The notes under the pieces are model-generated. The model saw only the letters and a program-made list of their open reading frames with translations, had not been told where the DNA came from and did not search any database. 64,000 nucleotides of DNA. Origin: Phoronis australis (Eukaryota; Phoronida; Phoronidae). This document shows, in pieces, positions 23,119-35,204 of the stretch; positions within the stretch are counted from its first letter, which is position 1; each line of letters begins with the position of its first letter. The DNA lies in contig NMRA01000067.1 in the NCBI GenBank assembly GCA_002633005.1, positions 563,025-627,024 on the forward strand. The letters run 5' to 3'. The position numbers were made by a program, and so were the translations under genes.

Positions 23119-26100
23119 GGCAGAAAATGGCAGCAGTGACCTGTTGCACTTGAGGAACCATGCTTTTAAAACAGTGGAGAATTGACTATCTCTATTTTGA
23201 CTTGATTGGTTGTTGGTAGCTAAGTACTATAAGGTCAGATGGAATCATGATGTAAAGCTACACACTGCAAGTAATGTGAGGCAGAAGCTAACCAAGCTCA
23301 TTTTGTTCAAAAGCCAGTGAATTCATGACTTAGGCCAAAGAAAACAGCATAAGTGGTCTTGGTCTGTTATTTTATGACAACTGGTGCTGTGGTGTGCTTG
23401 TTTTTATGTGTCAAAATCATCAAAATAGAAACAACACCTGATGCCAACGGAAATGGGTCAGTATCCTTTTCCCCAACATCATCTGATGTTGGCTGAAATG
23501 GTTCGGGTTCTTTTTTTCCCCAGTGTCGTCTGACGCCTACTGATGTGGGTCAGAATTTTTTTCTTAAAAGGTGAGGCACTGGTTTTACAAAAGGACTAGA
23601 ATAAATAGTGTAATGCTTTAGCCGTTGGTGGTTATTGCATCTGTATGGCTTTGGCCAAAATATCTGAAAGTAGATACTTTTTCGAAAGGAAATGATTGTT
23701 TGGATTTTATGGACTTCACATGTATTTAGACCTTTGAAAGCCCCATGGGTTGGCGTTTTAGTGGTGAAATTCAAATTGAAATAAAACATTTTTGTGGGGA
23801 GAATCTTATAGAATCAAATTTTTAACTCCATTGAGTCTCTAGAACAGCTGTATTAATTTTAGCCTCATTAAAGAAATTTTAACTCATGTTAGTAAACCAT
23901 GTTTTTCAATCGTGACTAGCCTGGATGGTTATATGGCTCAACAGGAAACTATGCTTCTTAGTGTGACCATAGACTTCGTTGCTACATAAAACCAAGACAT
24001 GGGAAGTTATGAATCCTCACGTAGTTCGCGTTTGGCTGCGAGATATGAAGGAGTCGCGAATCTCTTAACGAGTACCTATGGTTTGTCTAATGACTAATTT
24101 GTGAAGTTTACCATTTACAGTCTACACATGCAATCGGGTCCATTCATCAAAAAACAACAGTGCTGAAAATAGGTTTAACAGGTTGGAATTTATGTAGTGA
24201 AACCTTGAAAAGCTTTCTTGTTTACTTTCTGAGATGTAGGCCTAATAGTTTTATGTTGGTATGTCTTCATGAAGCTTTAAAAAACATGCCAACCATGCAT
24301 TGTTTACAGATGCCATGGTAACAGGTTGCATGAGGTGGTATTCGTCATTTTTCTATAGCCTGTCCTGTTTGTAGGTAACAAGATGGTCTTGTGTCAATGT
24401 TTGTGTGTTTGCCGCAGGTCAATTACAGGACATACACTGGAATATGTTTATCACAATTATGTAAAGTAAAACTTGAAGGAAAATTGTATGTAACTGAATC
24501 CAGAGATTATTGGTTGAAGTCCAACCTGACTTTTCTGTAGTGGAATGGACTGTACCAGAACAAGGGTACTGAGTTGGGCATTTCCCACATATTTGAGATT
24601 TCACTGTACTACAATTATTATGATGGTGATATTTGGAAATAAATCTTTGGAATGACGTCACAAACTGTTGTTTCTGATATTAAAACTTTCTGTTATCCTT
24701 GTCCTTTTGGTTAATGCTAGGATGGCCAATCAGAATGAAGGGTGTTGTTCGTATTGAGAAGAAAATATGCGATTCCGTATATCATGGGCGTATCCAGGAG
24801 ATCGTACTTGAATGGTATCAAAATTAACGTTGCGTGCACCTTTTGATAATCATTTCAGGATCAGCCAATGTTCATGCGTTCCAATCATTGCATTGTATTG
24901 TGACGGACATTTTTCAACATTAAACTTCTACATTTTGATGGAATTGTTCTTGCCATAACTCGAAGTAGACAATTCCAATCAGTTCGAGAAATTTCCAGTT
25001 TAAAGGCACACTTCGACCGTCCAATCTGTGTGGTCGAAATTTCAGTTCAGTTGGAACCGGGATTGAGTAAAGTTATGTTCCTAAAGTATCCAAGGCCTTG
25101 TGTAGAGCTACACGATGGACCAACGCTGGCAAAAATAAGCTCCTACAAGCACGCCGTAAATATTCTGCGAAATGCATTGTGGTTGTCGCGTTCGTCTTGG
25201 CGGTTTGTAAATGAATGAAAAATAAGTTCTGTACAATTTTAAGCCACGTTAAACATGAAAAAGGTAATGATTGTAGGTTATCAAATATATTCCAAATTTA
25301 TAAAATGTCTACATTTTGATGTAATTGTCTTTTCTGCATGAGCCCACCGGTACATCCCAAGCCGCAGCAGAGAATTCCAAACAAAGCCTTGCCGACTTTA
25401 GTCTATGCAGTGGCTTCATAGCCGCTAAGCAACACGTGGGTTATGAGTTTTGCACTGCCATTTCGTGTAAGCATTTTTCTGTTAAGGCTCTAGCAATTGA
25501 AATTTTAAATTTTCTTCAGGATATTTCCCGTGAGCTTATCTCCTCCAGATTGGTAGGGCTCACACGCTATCAGTGACGTCAGAGTGGGAGCCCTCGGGGA
25601 ACGAAGTTGTATGCGAGTGTACTTTTCTTAACATTAGTTCCCGGACCAAAATGGCGAACAGCTGCGCAGTCAGTCGGGTGTAACACGTGCTGTGCCTACG
25701 GTATCTCATCTCCATCGTGGCTCATTGGTTGGTGGTCTTTTCCGAGATGCTAGAAGTCACAACTGCTGACAAGGCAAAGCCAATGTACCAATCCGAACCA
25801 ATACCTGCATGATAGTGCAAAATAAGCACCAAACTTTTAAATTAGTAATGAACATGACTTGCACTGTACTGTTGGTTGCGTTCAATGGCCAACTCCCACC
25901 AGTTCAACTTTAGCGGCCGAACGGGGGAACTCAGTCCCAGTATAGCCAGTTGACGCTTGGCCTGAAACCTTTCGTCGAGCGTTTTCATTATTGCCCAACC
26001 GATTTTTCGTTTCCCTAGCCAAATCTGCGCTCGAACACAAATACAAAACATAAATATCAAACAGAAATTTTCAAATTCACAAAATACAATAGTAATGAAC

Positions 26101-26250
26101 ATGGAATACATAATCTTAAGAAACATAAATGTTGACAACATTGAATTTGGCAACACATAACACGCCTATATCTATTCGAAGAAATCGTGGCCTTAGACAG
26201 CAACACACCTGCAGTCAAAAGTGTAAAAGTTACCCCCTGGAACTATTCTT
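23119..26250. other. Intergenic region without recognised gene
   Basis: No phase-matched exon chain is visible. A block at about 24990-25240 starting TTTAAAGGCACACTTCGACC looks like one end of a dispersed element, but no second end was found. The open frame at 25842-26156 (-) has no recognisable domain. From about 25900 the sequence shares short blocks (for example CGCTTGGCCTGAA) with 36460, showing that the DHRS1 duplication extends into the upstream flank. Confidence 0.35.
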
Positions 26251-26400
26251 GCGTAATACGAGTCAAAATTTATCCGTAAATCAGCGTCAAGTGATTAGAG
26301 ATCAAAGGTCGGTGGGTAAATCCAATCCGCCTTAGCGTTTCTTGGCCTCTATCGATCTGCTTCGGTTGTCTGATCCAAGTAACGTGGAATTTCTATCGTG
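26250..26400 (+). promoter_or_regulatory. Probable 5' noncoding exon/promoter area of DHRS1-like copy A
   Basis: The copy A ATG sits directly after a splice acceptor (CTTGTAG|ATG), so an upstream untranslated exon is required. A consensus donor CGTG|GTAAGTAC ends at 26400. The corresponding place in copy B has GATC|GTAAGTAC ending at 36680, in a flank that is otherwise only partly conserved. The exon start is unknown. Confidence 0.4.
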
Positions 26401-27531
26401 GTAAGTACACACGCTACTTCAGTTCGCTAAAAGTTGTAAAATTTAAAATACGTACGCGGCATCGTTGACGGCAGTCAGTGAAGCGTTCAACTTAGTCTTG
26501 CTGCACGGCGAGGCCCCCGTCCCATCAAGGCATAGTTATATACTTGCCGTATTGGTGTCTGTGGTTATGTGATTGAATGCTAACAGTATCAGGTCCATCA
26601 ATTTGCTCTCGAGAATCTCTGCTTAAAACAAGTTTTTGAACTTTTTGGACTGTACGTATAGTGCTTAATGAGACGAAACTCCTCAATTGCTTTGTCATCA
26701 GATTTTGTTCATTCACTCTCTACAGGTCGCACTTTTAGCTTACCAGCGGAAAATTTACAAGCAAATTATGTGTTTTGTGAGGGGCTCGAAGCCTGTTGTC
26801 TTTGGTTGTAATCGGACGCCAGGTGATATTGTCTACGTGGCCATTTTTGCTTCACACAGCTCTAGCTCTGTGGTTCCTTGACAGATTATTTTGAAAATTT
26901 GGTATGTACACAGGTCCAGCGGTTAAAGAAAATCATGCCATTCGGTATTGTTACGCTATACGCTCTACCGTTCTCGAATAATTCGAAACTTTCTGGTGGT
27001 TGCTCCCCCATTAATTGAATTTTTGTATCTCATCTCTAACGTCTTTTGACGGAGTCTCTGAAATTTGGTCTGAATCAACTCCAAGGTAGATCTCAGTCAT
27101 AGACTGCGCTTCATCGGCAAATGAGAAATCCATTTCTTGCTCTTGTGGTATTCAAGATTTACTGCTGCTATGACTGTTCCCTTATCGACTTACTCCTCGA
27201 TCGTTGCACGGCTTTGTTGGTGTATCATATTCGTGCATCTGGTTGCATCCGATGGAATTTACAAACAATCCCGGTATATCTCGTCAATAGTTCGAGGTCT
27301 CTGGGTTTTTTGTGTAGTCGGTCGCAAGATGGCATTGTGATGGTCATTTTAACCAACCGTTTGCAGACCTAAAGTTTTGAACCATCAACTGGTTACTATC
27401 CTTGCGAGTAGCTGATTTACCAACCCTACCCACTCCGATGTCAATTAGTGTCATCAGAAATATACACGTGGTCAACTACTCTCCCGGTCAACTTTGAACA
27501 AAGTCAAGAATGACTTTGCAATTTCTTGTAG

Positions 27532-30500
27532 ATGAGTGCCAATCTAGCTGGGAAGGTTTGCCTGGTGACGGGAGCTAGCCGTGGTATTGGCAAAGGCATC
27601 GCTCTGCAGTTGGCCGAGGCAGGGGCTACAGTTTATATTACAGGTAAGGAGTCTGAATGCGGATGTGCGGGGAGCAGGTTATCCCAACTTGGATGGGACT
27701 ACATTTTCTTTTGCTTTAACTCAGTTTTAATTACACTTTATAAACGACCTTCAGATCAAGTAAAATTCCTACTTTAAGCACTGACAATAAAATCGTGTCT
27801 TGAAACTATGCTAGTCTACACAATTACCACTGATTCAGAACTAAAACTGAAATTCTTCAATGCAGTTTACGTGACACTGAGTCGTAAATGTGAAAATTAT
27901 ATGAATGAAAACCATCATGGGAATACCTCAAACTGGAAAAAATGTCAACTTTCTTTGGCAACGATTTTCTGGGTTGTACTCCGCCTCTGGATTAGCTGGC
28001 TAAAAAGGCCTTTTAAGTATCACTACACTCGGTCTCATATTCCTTACCTTGGTGGGATTCCATCGTTAGGTGCCACATCTCATTTCCATACTGGCCACTG
28101 TGAATGCTTCTTACCACGGCAGTTGGGATAGCACTTAACCACAGCTTCTGGACATTTCTGTCCCTCAACCAGTTTCCCTTTCTTAGCTATTTGGGAGTAG
28201 AGAAGGCTGCCAGCAACCGTGTCTGCTACTTGTCTCAGTAACATTCTTTCTGAACCATTTTAGACACTGCGAACGTGAGGAAAAACAAAATCCGTTATTG
28301 AAAATTTGCCATTTTCATTGTTTGAACGGCAAATATCAGTTGATTACAACACAAAAAGAGAAATACTGTACATTGCAACTATCTGTTGTTCCTTTGTTGA
28401 AATGTCCAGCGTATACTGTGTTAGTAGGCTTAACCTGCCAGAGCAATGTACGCTTCCGCAGAATAGAGCGTTTTTCTGAGTGATCTTAAAATCCCCGGCC
28501 AAAGATTGCGATGAAATTTGAAAAGGGGAGCGCCGCTTTCAAATTTCTTGAGTCGCTTCTGTTTTCGATGTTATTGTAACAGAAATAGAATCCTGTAACG
28601 GTAAGGCATATTCTGAGACTTCAAGAGAGGAACAACTGAGACTTATTCTGACTTTGTGTTTACCCAGCTTACAGCGAAACGCAAATCTAAGTTGGAGCCA
28701 ACTGAGTTTTACAAATGTCTATTACAACCTTAAACTTGATTCGCAATCCAATCACCTTTATAGGTCGCACACTCCAGTCCAAAGAAGGTTTACATGGCTC
28801 CCTCCTGACTACTGCTGATGAAGTAAGCGCCCGTGGTGGAACATGTATACCCGTCCAGTGTGATCACAGTAACCCTGACGACGTGAAGAAACTGTTTGAC
28901 AAAATCGAGCAAGATCAAAAAGGCAGACTGGATGTTCTTGTCAACAATGCGTACTCAGGTGTTGATGTAAGCCATACTGCTTTTCTGCTGTTGTATTTCT
29001 TGAAAGCTCTTCTGTTCCAGCCCAATGTATTTCCAGTACATGAAATGTCCAGCATGATTTCATGTTGAGCTTGTATCTTTCAGTTATCTGTTCCAACTGA
29101 CTATAATTTTTTTCATTTTTCTCACTCATTGCTTATAACTTTTTTTACTTTTTATGCACAAATTACCATTCAATAGTGAGTTATTTTTTCTAGTTACCAC
29201 TTAGATTTGCATTTAGGTTAGAGCCTCACTCTGACCTGACTATCGTCTGCTGTTATTTTTGGCAATGACGTCACAAAAATTTCTGCTTCTATTTCCGTTT
29301 CCTTCTAATTTTCTTTATCCAACGGTTTTATTTTAAGCTTATGTTTATTTTTCTAAAAATCTATTTGATCCTATTATTTAAACACGTTAGTGAAAATTTT
29401 AATAAAATTGCCAAAAACAAGTGGAGTTTTGTCCATTTTAAGACATCAATTTTGCACACATATCCTACTCATTTTTTGTAATTTTCTAATGCTATCTCAT
29501 TTAAACTTTAGAATAACTTTATGGGGTTTTAACTATTGCTTAAAACTAAAATCTCTGCAGAAAGGGCATTACTACACATCACTGAGTCTTCTTATTTTGC
29601 TGAAACGTGTCCTTAATGTGAAAATTTAATACCTTGCTTCTTGATGACAAATTCAAATTAAATTGCTTAAAATTTTATCGAAAGTTCTTATTTTCTTGAC
29701 AGTAAGTTTACCAAATTGTAGAAATACAAGATATGTGATTATTCTCTCGTTAATACCTGCTTTGTCACTGACGGATCAACATCCGTCCTATTTTGTTTAT
29801 CTGCCTCTTTAAAAAGATCATATGTCGTTAATGTAGGAGATATCAAGTACCTTTGTTAATTAACACTAACTGTCTTCCTTATGGTATTTCTGTTAAAATT
29901 AAAAGTCCTGCTAGTTATGTTTTCTCAAAATGTTTCAAAAATATATCTTAGAATCTTATAATGTTTTTGTAAGTAACAGTTGATTATCTCACATGTTTTA
30001 ACTATCACCTAGCTTCCGTTATTTGATTTATATAACACCTGTTGTCTGTACTCTGTCCTTATTTTGTTTCTTTTTATAGGTATCATATACGTAAACCAAA
30101 TTAAACACACATTTTTTCTATTTTATCTGCATTGCATTCTTTTTTTACGTTCGTGTTAGTTAAGTAGATTGGACACAGCAGTTTAGATTAGAATTGGTAA
30201 GATTAGCTTAGATTAGATTATATCAGATAATTTAAGTTTTCTTTATTTTTCATTGAATTGTTTTAGGTGATCAACTTGTAGCGGCGCCTGCCTTTCTTTG
30301 ACGTCCTCATAGTAACATGCATTCGTTTGTACATGTTTGATATAAACAATTAATTTACAGAAACTCAGCGCATACATTTTCTCTGCGACTGTGTTCCTGA
30401 TTTTGTCTGCTCTGTATTTCAGGCAATTTTTCAAGGCATAGGAAAGAAGTTTTACGAGAGCGATCCTGTTAATGTCTGGGATAGTATTAACAACGTGGGG

Positions 30501-33500
30501 TTAAGGTGTGTTCTTTCTACATGGAGTTTCGCAACACCACTGAGTTCACTTTGTAAACGAAGTTCACTTTTTTGGTGCTAGGGCTATGAATCTGTCTTGC
30601 ATCAAAATACTAATTCTGTTATGAAACTGGTATCAGTTTGTTTTTCATATCAGAAGAGATTTCTAGGCTTGGAAAGAATTGAAAGTTCTGCTAGAGAACT
30701 TTCTTTGAAACATAAAATGACAGGTGTACATGCACAATTCCCCTCTTCACGTGCTCCTAATCCATAGGCGGATTTAGGGGGGGGGCCAGGGGGCCCGGCC
30801 CCCCCCCCTTGGCTGNTAAGGTGTGTTCTTTCTACATGGAGTTTCGCAACACCACTGAGTTCACTTTGTAAACGAAGTTCACTTTTTATGGTGCTAGGGC
30901 TATGAATCTGTCTTGCATCAAAATAATAATTCTGTTATGAAACTGGTATCAGTTTGTTTTTCATATCAGAAGAGATTTCTAGGCTTGGAAAGAATTGAAA
31001 GTTCTGCTAGAGAACTTTCTTTGAAACATAAAATGACAGGTGTACATGCACAATTCACCTCTTCACGTGCTCCTAATCCCAGGAGAAATGGCCTTCGTAG
31101 TAATAACTAGGGTGTCGTAACTTGAGCTTGTAAATGTCAAATTTCTCTACATTTCATTAAATAACTTTTCAAATGTTTACTTTCAAAACCTAGTATTTTT
31201 TCAATCTTCAATGAATGAAGCATCTTAATTCGTGCATTAAAATGTCGCCAGTGTTTTAGAATCACGCAACTGCCATTTTTGTGAAAAATCGTCGTCAGAG
31301 ACTTACGCCATTCCCATCCGTGTCTACAAGATGAAATCACATCTGAACATAGGCGTATTAAAGCTACGCGACGGAAGGGGATGAAATTGGTGGTGTTCAC
31401 GGGGTCAATTTATTGTTGGTGTCGATCGGGGATGTGTGAAACCTTCCTACACCCATATTCGAGCAATGCTATCATGTGTTTCCAGAACAACCAAGCCCAT
31501 TTACGCCTATATACGTGAAAGAATTCAGGTGACTTCATGGTCTCTTCAGTGAGAGAATCTTATTTAATTATACAAATCATTAAAATATTGCCTTTCGCAT
31601 TACATGGGATGAGTATTGCTACAAATTAGCATATGTAATTTGAACTGCAGCGTTCTTCAGGCAGTTCCTGTGTTAGGATTCACACTTTAAACTAGCATTT
31701 CTATTACTTGCTTCTTTTCAGAAATCACTACATCTGTAGCGTTTATGCATCTCGACTAATGGTGGCACAGAACAAGGGCCTCATTGTAAACATCTCCTCC
31801 GTTGGTGGTCTGCAATACCTGTTTAACGTGCCCTATGGTATAGGCAAGGCGGCAGTAAGGATTATGATAGACTTACAACTCCTGGGCGTAGTCATGACGT
31901 TATTCAACGTTGTCCACAGCCATTCTGTAGTGTTTGCCATGTCATCTTGTCTTGTCTTGTTTTAAGATCGGCAAGAGTTATACCATAACGCCAATGGATT
32001 TAAATTGCCTATCAGTGTTCGTAGGATTATAAATTCGAAGTGTATATTTCACAGGTGGTAGTTTTTCAAATCCAAAGTCATACAAACATACAACCTGATG
32101 TATATTCAGCAATCTGCGAAGCTGAGTGTAGAACTGCAGCTGGCGATTCAATTGGACATTCCTCAGTGGAGCGTTCTCTTTATTGATTATACTGTGCCAT
32201 AAACAATTCCAAAAAAAGAGATTTGCTTTGGTTTAGGTTTTTGGATTCTATTTATGATGAGCAGTCCAATTGTTTTAAATATGAAATTGTACTTGAAACG
32301 TGTCATGCGATAGCTCAATTTTCGAGTCGTCTTTTCCAGTAAAGTTTATTGGTAAAAGTGTTTGATGCTTTTCAGTGATTTGTGATCGGCTTGTCTCTGT
32401 CTTCCAGTGTGACCGTATGGCCGCAGACTGTGGCCATGAGCTGCGGAAACAGGGTGTGACCTTTGTCAGTTTGTGGCCAGGGGCGGTCAGAACTGAGAAG
32501 GTTGTGGATATGCTGAGCAGTGATGACCCCAGTTCGGCTGAGGTAATGGACCTAGCCTAGTGCCACTTCTATATGACTGACATCTTACAAAAGTAACAAA
32601 TGGCTTGATCAATGTACATCATATCAAAACTATCACACAGAGTTCATGGAGCAAAAGTGCAGGGGTATAGAAACTGTACCGTTGATGAAGAGCTGTTTGT
32701 TTTTGTTTGTTTTTTTTTTTCATCATGACTGGTTTCAAGAATGCGTGATGCTCTGTGCAGGTGGAGTAATCGTCGCTTAAATCTCAGAAGAAATGTAAAT
32801 ATTTCGTATGTGTTCTCCATCACGGCCGTACAATCAATGTGAAGTCGCTGATTAGTTGTTTTTTATATACTTCGGCCTAATGCAAAATGGACACGAAGCG
32901 GGGAGCTCTCTACGGGCGGAGGTGCGTGTACAATCTGGAGCCTTGTTTGTTTCAGTCATTTAAGCGAAAAAAAACAATCCAATAAACAGTCGATTTTATT
33001 CTCCCGTTATTTTGAGAAGGCTTTCATCCCTTCTACTTATGCACACGTCTTACTTCAACGAGCGTTTTTGTGTTTTGCCATTTCCCATTGCTTTTCCTTA
33101 TTTAGTATGTTGAATTTAATATACTTTACTTCTCTCTCTCTCTGTACAACGGAGAGTTAAACATACCATGACATCACTCATTGTTGGTAGTTTGGGAATG
33201 CTTAGAAATACAAGGCAGTGACACTGCACTGTGTTCGTTTAGTGTCCCTGTACGGTTGATTGCATGGAGAGGGTCTCAACGCAGGGTAAACGGCAGCCGT
33301 AAAGGCTTTTGCTCTTCCATCTTATTTAAATACTAAAGTCTTATAAGAAAGTGAAATCAGTTGCCTGGATTTGTCGTCATCTGTTTACAACCTTGTTGAA
33401 GAAAAACAGTTTATAAAGAATGGGCGAAAAGTCGGCTTATAGGTGACGCTCTTTGTCATGGGGCTAAAAGCATATCACTCCACAAATTTAGTATCCGGAA

Positions 33501-35160
33501 TAACAAAATTAGTGATAACTTTTTAGCTCCGGTAACCAAATAGGGAAGAGTGTAGTTTTTATCACCATCTTTTTCAGTTTTCCATTTATTTTTGGCATGT
33601 ACTGTACCTATTGAACATATGTAATATTTCCTTCTACCTAGACACGTGCTATGTTTGCGAATGCCGAGAGTCCAGAATTTTCCGGAAAGTGTATTGCCCA
33701 TCTTGCTGCAGACCCCAACCTGATGTCTAAGACTGGCCGGATACTGCTAACGGCTGCATTGGCTGACGAGTACGGATTTACAGATATTGACGGTAAAGTA
33801 ACTTCGGGAACACTTGTGACAATGAATGAGATGACGGGATTGAGAACACAATGTCTGCAGTCGATGAAATCGGATGATTTGAGTTATACGTTGCATTTCA
33901 ATTAAAAGTATTAAAAAGATACTAAGTCTTGTTTTGATCATTTTCGCCCAGTTTGGTTCTGTTCGGCTGCTGCTGCACAAAAAAACTGGTCAAATCATTA
34001 GCTGTCTGTCCCTTTGTTTGTCTCGCCACATGCATGAAGGGCAGCTATTGGATGTTGGGTGATGATGTCCGCCAACTAACTAGATCCATCTCAGTGGCAG
34101 CCTGTCTCTTTGATCGTTTGACCAACAGGTGAAGCAGCTATTTGTTTGACGTAAACCAACCAACTCCAACTTGTCCTACCAGGTGGTGCAGTTGCTGGTT
34201 GTTGGAGACAACCAGCTAACTCCAGCCCAATGCGCTCCCCTATGCAATGCCTGTGTCGGTTTGATCGTTGTGCTTTTCACCACCAGATGGTGCCGGTAGT
34301 TAGTTGGCAACAAACTAAAAAAACTATGAACCTCTAACATTTCTCCCCCGGATGGAGCAGCTACTGGTTGTTTGACTGCAACCAACTAGTGCGCAGCCTG
34401 TGTCTGACCACAGTGGTTTTCACCCCCAGATGGAGCAACCAATTTACTACTTCTTTTTCAACCACTTCTGCAGGAGGTGGATACCACCAGCTCAGTGGAC
34501 TACTTTGCAACTGGTTGGTTGTCCCCCAAGTAAGATGCACACATAACTGTTTGGTTGATGTCCAAGTAACATTCTCACATGGCTTGATATCATTTCTGCC
34601 TGAATAACGGAAACTTTCATGTTTATTTTTTCCATTTGCGCCTTGTTTTTTGCATATACCAGAGTTTTTTTATTCAAAACTGTTTCAGCTTCCGGCGCAG
34701 CTGTTCCCAGTTGACTGAAGCGATTCTGCGAGGGTTCAACTTTCTCATGGGGGCTATAACCCTCCACTTAGTCAGTGCTGCGCCGCCTATGAGCATTGGG
34801 TGGCGCACACCATAGTGGACTCAGGGGGCTATAGCCCCCACTTATTTCAGTGCAGCGCCGCCAATGTTACTGTGCATAAGTTATAGGATTGCCCCGTTTC
34901 AATTTCAGGTTCGAAAGTTGTCCTGCGTGAGGAGCTTGCTGCAGTGCTGAAACAAAAGGGAATACTGGAATAGAGACTAGAAACCCACACAGCGCCATTG
35001 TAGAGACCTATGATGGGGTATTGTAGGCATAATGATTGTGGGACTGCGATGTGTGAGCCAACTCCTTGGCTACAGCGGGTACACCAGGCTTGCTGCCATT
35101 ATTCCCAGCTGGGTCTGCATTCCAAGGTGGCTTCTAGCGGCTGTTGCGCACAAATTTTAA
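27532..35160 (+). CDS. DHRS1: DHRS1-like short-chain dehydrogenase/reductase, copy A (316 aa)
   Basis: Exons: 27532-27643, 28764-28966, 30423-30505, 31722-31854, 32408-32542, 33642-33792, 35027-35160. All borders are GT-AG, phases match, and the total is 951 nt. It is a classical NAD(P)-binding SDR fold. TGASRGIG (13-20) binds the cofactor, NNAYSG (98-103) replaces the usual NNAG, and the catalytic triad is Ser158, Tyr171, Lys175 (YGIGK). SLWPGAVRTE and SGKCIAHLATDP-type motifs (here SGKCIAHLAADP) are typical of DHRS1. The family's hydrophobic end (SGYTRLAAIIPSWV...AVAHKF) is encoded only by the exon at 35027, and the 316-aa length matches the roughly 313-aa vertebrate protein. Two other 3' ends are possible: read-through past 33792 to a stop at 33905, or splicing to 34909-34973 (stop TAG). 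Intron 3 contains an assembly duplication. Mammalian DHRS1 reduces steroids and xenobiotics at the ER; that role is inferred here. Confidence 0.92.
30502..31079 (+). repeat. Assembly-duplicated 262-bp segment across a one-N contig join
   Basis: 30502-30763 and 30817-31079 are nearly identical (one-base indel plus a few substitutions), separated by a transposon scrap and a single N at 30816. The first copy contains the last bases of exon 3, its donor and the intron start. The second starts at TAAGGTGTG, inside the exon end. This is the pattern of two overlapping contigs from different alleles placed end to end. Confidence 0.85.
30764..30815 (+). mobile_element. GGCGGATTTAGG-type element scrap interrupted by contig end
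   Basis: ATAGGCGGATTTAGGGGGGG with a GGGGGCCCGGCCCCC core follows CCTAATCC at 30763. In the second allele (31079) the same CCTAATCC continues uninterrupted as CAGGAGAAATGG. The element is therefore an insertion present in one allele and absent in the other. Confidence 0.7.
34060..34560 (+). repeat. Degenerate repeat cluster in DHRS1 copy A intron 6
   Basis: Diverged units of the form CC(A/C)G(A/G)TGG(A/T)GCAGxTxCTGGTTGT followed by CAACCAACTA/GCTAAC recur around 34125, 34178, 34284, 34350 and 34424, with irregular spacing. Each unit carries an internal inverted pair (TGGTTG/CAACCA). Copy B has no such block in the equivalent intron, so it arose after or was lost since the gene duplication. 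Confidence 0.5.
34750..34864 (+). repeat. Two tandem copies of a GGGGGCTATAGCCCCC-containing motif
   Basis: GGGGGCTATAACCCTCCACTTA...GTGCTGCGCCGCC (about 34750-34792) and GGGGGCTATAGCCCCCACTTA...GTGCAGCGCCGCC (about 34825-34862) are two copies of a roughly 40-bp unit. The second has a perfect 16-bp palindrome. It is probably part of an unidentified transposable element just upstream of the alternative terminal exon. Confidence 0.55.
34909..34973 (+). CDS. DHRS1: Alternative terminal exon of DHRS1-like copy A
   Basis: A strong acceptor (CAATTTCAG|GTTCG) opens a 65-nt frame in phase with exon 6. It would give a C-terminus GSKVVLREELAAVLKQKGI followed by LE and TAG. The paralogue has an exon of identical length and phase at 45247-45311 (GSKVVLPEFFAAFLKKGVSK...). 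Using it would replace the family-typical hydrophobic tail and shorten the protein to 293 aa. Conservation in both copies favours use, but no transcript evidence is available. Confidence 0.5.
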
Positions 35161-35198
35161 ATCAAATGCTGGATCATTTGAAGTGGAAAGAAATCAAC

Positions 35199-35204
35199 AA
35201 TAAA
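35199..35204 (+). terminator. Candidate polyadenylation signal of DHRS1 copy A
   Basis: AATAAA lies 39 nt past the exon-8 stop (TAA at 35158-35160). In copy B the same place reads ACAAAT and lacks the hexamer. Confidence 0.5.
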
